This document shows, in pieces, positions 22,856 through 32,872 of a DNA stretch of 64,000 bases (the first letter of the stretch is position 1; every line of letters starts with the position of its first letter). The stretch is from Aporrectodea caliginosa (taxonomy: Eukaryota; Annelida; Clitellata; Crassiclitellata; Lumbricidae). Location of the stretch: the NCBI GenBank assembly GCA_020284085.1, contig JACEVL010000798.1, positions 1,456,001 through 1,520,000 on the forward strand. The letters are read 5' to 3'. The notes below the pieces were generated by a model that was given only the letters and a program-made list of their open reading frames with translations, ran no database searches and was not told the DNA's origin. Made by a program: the position numbers and the translations under genes.

Positions 22856-25800
22856 ATGTGAGTAGGTGGCCGTATGTGTGGTGTGCATGTGGATGTGCTA
22901 TAGTCTAGTGGTTAGTTCAGACGTTGTGGGTGCAATCACTCCTGGGACAGAAATGCATCAAGATAGCTATTCCCTTGGTGCCCTCTAGCATAATAAATGA
23001 GTAAATCATCTGCACAGAAGGTCAGAAGAGGACAAGCCTCTCCTAGTCCCTCTTGTAATGTAACATAAATATAATATAATGTATCTGTAGTGTAAAATAA
23101 CAACAATATATGACATGATGTGAAGTAATAATGACAATTCATCCCATAAAGTAATTTAGTGCATTTGGTATATGAAGGATCCAACCGTGTTAATCATTTG
23201 CCGCCGCTCTAAAAGCTAACTGATTAGATTAAAAAATGATTAAATTAATTGATAACATTCCTCTGCATTCGCAGATAACTACACTCATCTGACCTCGTGA
23301 CCTGTCGAACTCTCCGTTCTTCGGCCAGAGGGGAGCTTATAGTTCCACGAACTCATTCTTCCATTACACAGTGACGGGCCTTTTTGATAGAAGGGCCCTC
23401 CATTTGGAACGGGCTTTCACACAGCTGTGCTTGCTACCTCGAAACAACATGCCCTCATTTTACAAGTTGCTCAAATCTCTACTGTTTAGCCGTGGCTGGG
23501 CTAGGAGTGCCTCTGAGTAGGTGCTCTTGAAGGGGCGCTATATAAATTTTGGAACGAATGAATGAATGATTCATGCACATACTGGCATTCATGAGATCAG
23601 TAAGACCTAACAGTGACAACGAAAGATGACAACACGACATAACTCATGACTGGATTCACAAGACACATGATTCACATGACACATGGCTCACACGACACAT
23701 GATTCACATGACACATGGCTCACACGACACATGATTCACATGATGCATGATTCGTGACGGATAAAATGGCGAATGTTATAAAAGGCCTGCCTCGAGCAAA
23801 GTTCGTAAGTCGTTTTCCCGAAATCTAAACGGAATATTCGATATGTGAAGACGTTTTGGACCACCGTCATCCGACCCCAAATCCGACTTTGATTGCTGTA
23901 AAATAAAAGTTAATTTAATGTAATAACAAAGATAACAATATAAAACAATTAACATCACAAAAGCATGACAATCAAAATAACACCTAATAAAAATTTAACA
24001 TAACTCACATAGCATCATATATCAGCTAATGCAATAATACACATAAAAATTAACATAACTAACAACTATTAAGAAACTAACATAACATAAAAATTAACAA
24101 GACAGTTAATGTAGCAATTCATATAAGCAATTAACAGCCAAGATAGCACTTAATATAACAGTCAGAATAACACTTAACGGTTAACATAGCAATCAATATA
24201 ACAGTCAACATAACAACTAACAGCTAACATAGCATTTAATGTAGCAGCAAGCATAACAATTTAACATTTCACAGAGAACTGCAGTTCCCTAAGACCCCAA
24301 AAAGCAGCCACAAGCATCATCATGGTGTTAGCGACTTCATTTTCTTAGCCTTGGCACATACGGTAAGGGCAGGTGGCTGGTTCTCTCCCTTCAGGTCTAA
24401 TCTTCCCACGAGCACTGAATGGTCAGCGTCATAGGCGTATTTAGGTGTGGTTTTATGGGTTCAAACCCCCCAAATAAATGCATTACTGTTGTTAAAAACC
24501 TAAAATGTAGAAAAATACGACCATTTCCACTGGAAACCCCCCAAAAAACTTAAACCCCCTCAGAATCTTTTCCCCTGGCTATGCCCCTGGTCAGCCTACA
24601 CATTTCTTGATTTATCCTTAGGCCCTGAAGGTGACTTGAACTCTAACCTCTGGGCTAACAGTTCAACACTTTAACCATAACACTACTACACCCATGTAGG
24701 CTGAAACTGAGCTGGTGCATACATACCCCATTTTATCGTACACGGACGTAAATTTTTAACAACGACAATTATAATTAACGTAGTATCTGTAATTAGGTGA
24801 AGCCAAGTTTGCCTTCAGAGAGAAAGTATAATTATACAGTCTTGCACAGTAAAATATTGGTAGCTTCACACAATAATATGTGTACATCGAGTTCTTTCTA
24901 TCAATTATTAAGTGGTAAATGTAGCATTCTTCTACCACTTGTGACATGGTAAATACATTGGTAGCTCCTTTCAACCGTGTCTGCCGATGGTGTATATACA
25001 CCTCTAGTTCTTCTACAACCACTCTGGTTCTTGTGAATAGTACTGTAGTTCTTTTACAACCAATCGTACAATTTCAAACACTACCAAGTGGTAAATATAC
25101 TGGTAATATAAACCGAAATTCTTTGACATCAACCAGTCTTAGTGGAACGATCTTCGGGACATCTATCTGATTCTTATTACTTCTTGGTTTTGGTGTGTCA
25201 TCTTCATGCATGTTTAATATTTAATAACAATAACAACAATAACAATAATAATAATAACAATGACAATTTAGCAAAATTAATAAATAACGATATAATTATT
25301 CCAACCACTCAAAATGTCAACTATTATCCTCCTCCTCCTCCTCCTCATCATCATCACCACCACCACCACCATCCTCCTCCTCCTCCTCCTCCTCCTCCTC
25401 ATCATCATCACCACCACCACCACCACCATCCTCCTCCTCCTCCTCCTCCTCCTCATCATCATCATCATCACCACCACACTTTCTGCTGTTATCAGTTTGC
25501 CATCTACTAATGCAAATGAATCATGTCCCATCTCAGTTCTATTCTGTCATTTGTCAAGAGCAACGATTTGCCGATGTTATTACAATGTCTTTGTTTACAC
25601 TTCTCTACAAAAGGAACAACCATGGATCCGTTCCAAGCGCTTAATTATCGTGGGATAAATGTGGCAGAGCTGACATTGATGAGTGTTGTTGCTTCAGGGT
25701 AAAAAGATAGTTCTTTTTCAACTACAGGGTAATTTCAGTTTACCCGGGGTGAACATAATTCGAAGAGGGTTAATATATTCGTAACTGAGTGCTATATAAA

Positions 25801-28800
25801 GACATATTCTGAATAAATCACTTAAAATTAAATTAAAAGATATCTAGAAAGGACAAGGTGACATACAAATGAACACATATATAAATATATGACTAACTAA
25901 TGTAACAAGCTGCGTTCTGTCAGCCTGGTGTTCGGAATAAACGAAATTGATTGATTGATTCACTTCATTCTTTTTCAATTACTTATCATAGTGTAAATTT
26001 CTGTTTTTTAAGGCAATCACACTGTCCTTTGAGGGTGAAATTCAATCACCCTGTTACAGTTTTTATAGGATATTCACCCTATTTTTCAGACTGAAATTAA
26101 TATTAAGCTATTGTCATTGGGTACATTCGATTTTTTTGCTAGGGTAATCATACAGTTATCTGAGGGTGAAAGTGATTCATTTTTGCTAATAATAGGGTTA
26201 GTTCAGGTTTTCTGGGGTCATAAAAAACTAATACCAATTTGCCTACTCACCGTTTGGTCTGCAGAACTGGAGGTAGTTGCAACAGTCATAGTGTCTTTGT
26301 ACTGATGCTCGGACTGAGATGTGCTAGAAGCAGTTGCCGTGGCAACCGCAAGCATCGGAGACTGGGCCATGACGGTCTGTGCCATCCGTGGGTAGGGCTC
26401 CAGGGTGCCCCCACCACCAGCGGCCTGTGACATTCCAGGAAATGGAGATGCATTCTGACCAGGAACCAGATGCTGGAAAATGACAACAAAAATGACCATT
26501 AAGCAAGCATAAAATGACCAATGCATAGCCTATGTAGAAATGACTGCTACAACTGAGGAAATTTTTTATTATCCATGCAGAAAATGACTGATACCAAAAC
26601 ATAAAATGACCGATACCCAAACACGAAATGACCGATACCCATGCAGGAAATGACCTATAGCAAAGAGGAAAATGACCGATACCTAAGACGGAAATGACCC
26701 ATAACTAAGCAGGAAGTGACCATATACACCCAAAAAATGGCCAGTAAAAACAAGCAGAAAATGACCATTACACAAGAAAATGACCAAATGACCACTAAAC
26801 ATTCAGAAAATGACCACAGCAGATATGGAGAAAATGATCATCATCACCACCACCACTGTTCCCTGCATGGCAAAACTACACAGTGCCGTTTTCTAAACTT
26901 GAAGTGAGGACAGATTTTGTGCATGGAGTGCCTGTGTGGTTGACTATCCTTTGCATTGGGCAGGTTCATCAAACAGCTGTGATGCTTCGAGTGGGCGCAA
27001 TAAACACCAGCATGATCACAATACCATCATTACCACATCATTATAGGAATTATACCGCTGGTTCACAGAGTGGTGCTGATTAACAGATCACATACATGCC
27101 ACTGTTGTCAATTCCAGTACCAAAATAATTTCATTTTGCTGGGAAAATGTTTTACCAGATATTGCTTTCATCATATTCCTTGTTGAGTCGTTTTCAAAAA
27201 GATAGTTCTGTCTGTCTGTGTGTCTATCTGTGTGTCAGTCAGTCAGTCTGTCTATCTGTCTGTCTGTCTATCATGTCTGTCTGTCTGTCTGTCTGATCTG
27301 TCTGCCTGTCTATTCTGTCTGTCTGCCTGCCTGCTTGTCTATCTCTATCTTAAAACCTTGTATTACAAGGCCAGTTGGCAAACCGTTTGTTTAGCTTCTC
27401 AGTTCAGCATAGCAAGCATTTTTACTGCGTTTCAACTTCCTCTGTATATCTCTTCATTCCAAACTAAACTGACACCGCCCAATCTTGATCGACCTTTCCC
27501 AAAAGTGGTTTAAAACCCTCGGCCACAGCGACCTCAATATAACATCAACGCCCCTACCCCCTACGCCCAGGGCCGGATTAAGACTTTCGGGGGCCCTAAG
27601 CCAAGGGCCGGGTTAAGACATCCGGGGGCCCTAACCGGAAAGCCATGCAAAAATGTTTTTCCCAGATTTGGAGAAAAACCATGTTTATTACTTTGACAAA
27701 TTTCTCGTCTTTTTTCCAGAAGAAAATTGTCAAATAGGACCTTTGTACCATCTGATTTATTATTTCCTGACAGTTGTGGGGCCCTAAGCCATGTCAAATA
27801 GGACCTTTGTACCATCTGATTTTATATTTCCTGACAGTTGGGGGCCCTCAAAACGTTGTGGGGCCCTAAGCCATGGCTTATTTCGCTTATAGGTTAATCC
27901 GGCTCTGCCTACGCCTCACCCAACGAGGCAGGGAGAAGGCAATGCCTTCCGCGGGTGGAAGCGATCAGGGCAGGGCGCGTAATTTATTTAACAAGACCTC
28001 TCTCCCTCCCCAAACACAGAGTTCAAAGGTCGGTCGACGCCACAGCGTGGGGTTTGACGGGCGAGTCCATTGTCTTAACGCAGGGGGGAATGGTACAGGA
28101 GAGTGCCAAGCAGCACGTGCACTTAGAACTAAAGCTTCTGAAACGACCACAATCTTAACGTAAACCAGATCCCGTCAAACTAAAGTAAATTCGAGATAAA
28201 CACTAAACTCAGAAACGCGAAATTGAGCTCTGATTCCAGAAACACTGACGGAAAGAGACGTCTAGGCGAGGCGGGCTTTCCAGATAAGATATCTTATCAA
28301 GACGCTTAAAACATGGCGGATACGATTAAAGCGAAGAAGAAACAAATTATTGTGCAGGAAACCGGTTTCATTTCCACCGGAGCTGCCGCCAAAAATAACA
28401 AAATTAGAAAAACAGCGCCAGAATGTCAAGTGTTTTGATTCCTTCCAACAACTGCAGCTCAGGTTAAGTCAGTAAGAGAAAAAGTAAAAGGCAGGATTGA
28501 CGTCAGTGTGATAGGCCTAATTCTGTTGGTTTGCCAGATTTGATGGTACCGGCCCGCTATTCCGGGGGGCCGCTATTCCGGGGGTCCGCTATTCCGGGGG
28601 TCCGCTATTCCGGGGTCCGCTATTCCGGGGGGCCGCTATTCCGGACTAATGAAGACAAATATATATGTATATAATTATGTATAATTGGGTTTTATAATTG
28701 TACATTATATGTATATATATGCATGTATATATATGTTTGTATATGTATATATGTTTATATATATAACTGTATTTGTAACTATATACATGTACATTTTAGT

Positions 28801-29404
28801 GTATATATATAGATATATATGTGTGCATATGTATACATACATATATATATGTGTATATGTACATATATGTTTATATATGTAATATATACATATCTATGAA
28901 GCCTATCTATATGTATATATGTATGTATATACTATATGTATATAGATGTATGTGTGTATATGTACATGTATATATATATGTAAATACGTATATAAATGTA
29001 CTTATGTAAATATATATATGTGTGTATATATATAAGTAGATATACATACATATATGTGTATATATGTATGTATAGGTATGTGTAAGTAAATAAATATTTA
29101 AGCATGAATATGTGTTTAAATACCTACATACCTGTATATATACATGAATATACATATACTTACATGTAAGTATATATATATTTATGTATGTACATATGTA
29201 TAACTACAAACATACATGTACATACATAATACATTATATATATATATATGCTTACATATAACTATGCAAACATATAGACACAAATACATATATATGTACA
29301 CAAACATGTATACATACACACACATATGTATTTACCTAAGTACATATATATACGTATATACATATACATGTACATATACACATACATCTATATACAAATA
29401 TACA

Positions 29405-29436
<32 letters not shown>

Positions 29437-30828
29437 CAAATATAGATACTTACATATATGTATATACATATATATATATTCACACAGATATATATATATA
29501 TATATATATATTTCATATGGTTACGTATCGATAGTCCGAAGGTACGATAGTCCGAAGGTTCGATAGTCCGAAGGTTTGATAGTCCGAAGATTTCATGGTA
29601 AAACATATTTGCATATGTACATGTATATGTACATTGTATATGGACAGTATATGTATACATGCATGCGTGTATAAGTATATATATGTTTGTATATGTCTAT
29701 ATATATTTGTATATATATATACGTATTTATATATATGTGCATATGTATATATATATATATATGAATATAAGTTTGTATATATAATTATATATATATGTAT
29801 TTATATACACATTTTATATATACACATGCAATGCATGTATATATGTATTTACATATATGCATGTGTTTATTTACATAATTATATATACATTTAATTAATT
29901 ATATTTAATTATATATATATGTAATTATATATGTGTATATTGTATATATATTTTATGTATTTTATTATTTTATTTTAAAATAATTATTATTATAATAAAA
30001 TATAAAATAATAGATTAATTATAGTTATTAATATATAATTATAATTATAATTAAAATATTAATTAATTATCATAATATTAATTAATTATTTATTATAATA
30101 ACATAATTATTAAAATAATATATAATAATAAATATCATTAATAAATATATTAATTAATTATTTATTATAATTATAATATATAATATCAAAATATTATATT
30201 AATTAATATAATTTATTAATATTATAAATATATAATATTATTTATTAATTATTAATATATAATATTAAATAATTAATATTATTATAATTAAATAATTATA
30301 TAATACATAATTATTAAATTATATATAAAATAATATATATACACATATAGATATATATTGTATATTATTTATTATTATATGTATTTGAATATATATTTAT
30401 GTATATAATATATATAATTATAATTATATAATTAATATTAACACTAATATTATTAATTATATTAATATTAATCATATATAATAATTAATTTGATTATATT
30501 ACTATATATATATATTATTAATTATAAATTGAATTATAATATATATATATTATTTATATTAATATAATTAATTATATTCATTTAATTATATATTATATAA
30601 TTTATATACATAAATATAATATATATATAATTATTATATAATAATTATTATATAATAATATATGCAATACATATACATATATATGTACATGTATATACAT
30701 AGTAAATACATATATATGTATATACATATTCTTACATATATCCATACATAAATATATACAGTACACATATATACATATATATGTTCATATATACATAGTA
30801 AATATATATTTATGTATATACATATATA

Positions 30829-30871
<43 letters not shown>

Positions 30872-32818
30872 GTATATATACATATATATATGTATATATA
30901 CATATGCAATTATGCACACACATATATGTATATAATATATAGATATATTATATATACATATGTACATATGTATATATATAAATATCATACATATTTACAC
31001 AAACTTATATACATATATATACATATGTACATAATAATTACGTATATATATAAATATATATACGTATATATATCCATATATATACATATAATATATATAC
31101 ATAGCCTACGTATATATATCCATATATATATATACATATATGTACATATATAGATATAAATACATATATACAAACATATATACATATACAAACATATATA
31201 CATATACATGCATATACATGCATATATATATATACATATACTGTACATATACATATATGACTATATGTACATATGCATATGATATGTTTTACCATGAAAT
31301 CTTCGGACTATCGAACCTTCGGACTATCGAACCTTCGGACTATCGAACCTTCGGATTATCGAACCTTCGGACTATCGACCTGTTCCCATTTCATATATAT
31401 CCAGATGTATATACATATATAACATTTGTGCATGTATATAGATCTATATACATATATATATATATACAAACATATGTGTACATATTCAAACATGTATATA
31501 TATATAAATCGATACATATACATGCATATATATACATATAATGTATAATTGTACATAATTATATACATATATATTTGTCTTCATTAGTCCGGAATAGCGG
31601 ACCCGGAATAGCGGACCCCCGGAATAGCGGCCCCCGGAATAGCGGACCCCCGGAATAGCGGACCCCCGGAATAGCGGACCCCCGGAATAGCGGCCCCCCG
31701 GAATAGCGGCCCCGAACCGATTTGATGGGGAAAATAGAGACTTATTACATTTCCACACAAGAAAAATGCTTTCTGAAACTAAGCACATGGTTGATAATCA
31801 CAAAACCCACAGAAAACTTTAGAGTACCAGCTAAGTAGTTATGACACACAGTTATGTAATTGTATTTGTTATTGTAATTGTAACTGAACATTTATATAGC
31901 ACCGCTCAGAAATCAGCGGCGCTCTCGACCTGCGAGATGTAGGCATGGTAGTTCTAGAAGAGGAAAATCTTGTGCCTATAGCTAACAATTTCTACAAACA
32001 CCTCTTTGAACATACATTAACTTGACGTCTTAAAGACATTTCAGTTACCACCTTTTATACAAATTATTCATAGTGATGGGCACAAGTTAACTAAAAAGTT
32101 GAAAACTTTTAGTTAAACTTAAATCTTTTAGTTAAGGATGAAGTTTAACTGAAGAAACATAGTTTAGTTAAAACTAAAGTCTGGCTAATATTGTTTGGTT
32201 ATTAACCGAAAAGTTTAACTAAAAAGTCAGCGACTACGCAACTAAAAAAAATCAGCAACTACGCAATTAAGCTTATCTTCCGCAATGATTGTTATGAGTA
32301 ACTGGTTTCTATTACTCTTGAAGTCAATTGAACTGCATTGCATTGCATGATGCATCATCATTTGCATTGTTTTCTGGTAGAACTGCAGTAGGACTATTAG
32401 TCTAGTAGGCTACACATCATATAGTTTGAAAGTGAAATTGTAATTGACACTGTGCATTTTGAATTTATGACAGTTTTATTACTCACTTAACCTCTGTTAT
32501 TGTGAAAATGTTGGTAAAAAAGTTTAGTAAAAGGTTGGAAAAAGTGTAAGTAGGGTAGGCCAAACTATTTTTAGTTTAGTTAACTTATTTACAAAATCAC
32601 TTGCCAACTTTAGTTAAACAGTTTTATTTTTAAGTTGAAAAATAGTTGAACTTCAGCTTAAAAAAAGAAGTTTAGTGTCCAACACTGATTATTCACGTAC
32701 AAGGCAAATTGACCTGCATATTAATTAATTCTGACCTTAAGACTGTCCTCTTTGACCGAGGTTGGGCTGGGAGCGCTCCTGAGTAGACTGTATTGAAGGG
32801 GCGCTATATAAAACTACT

Positions 32819-32872
<54 letters not shown>

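Noticed and set aside
28685..31541. Many Tyr/Ile-rich open frames
   Set aside because: They lie in the TA-rich core and arms of the foldback element and shift with the microsatellite.
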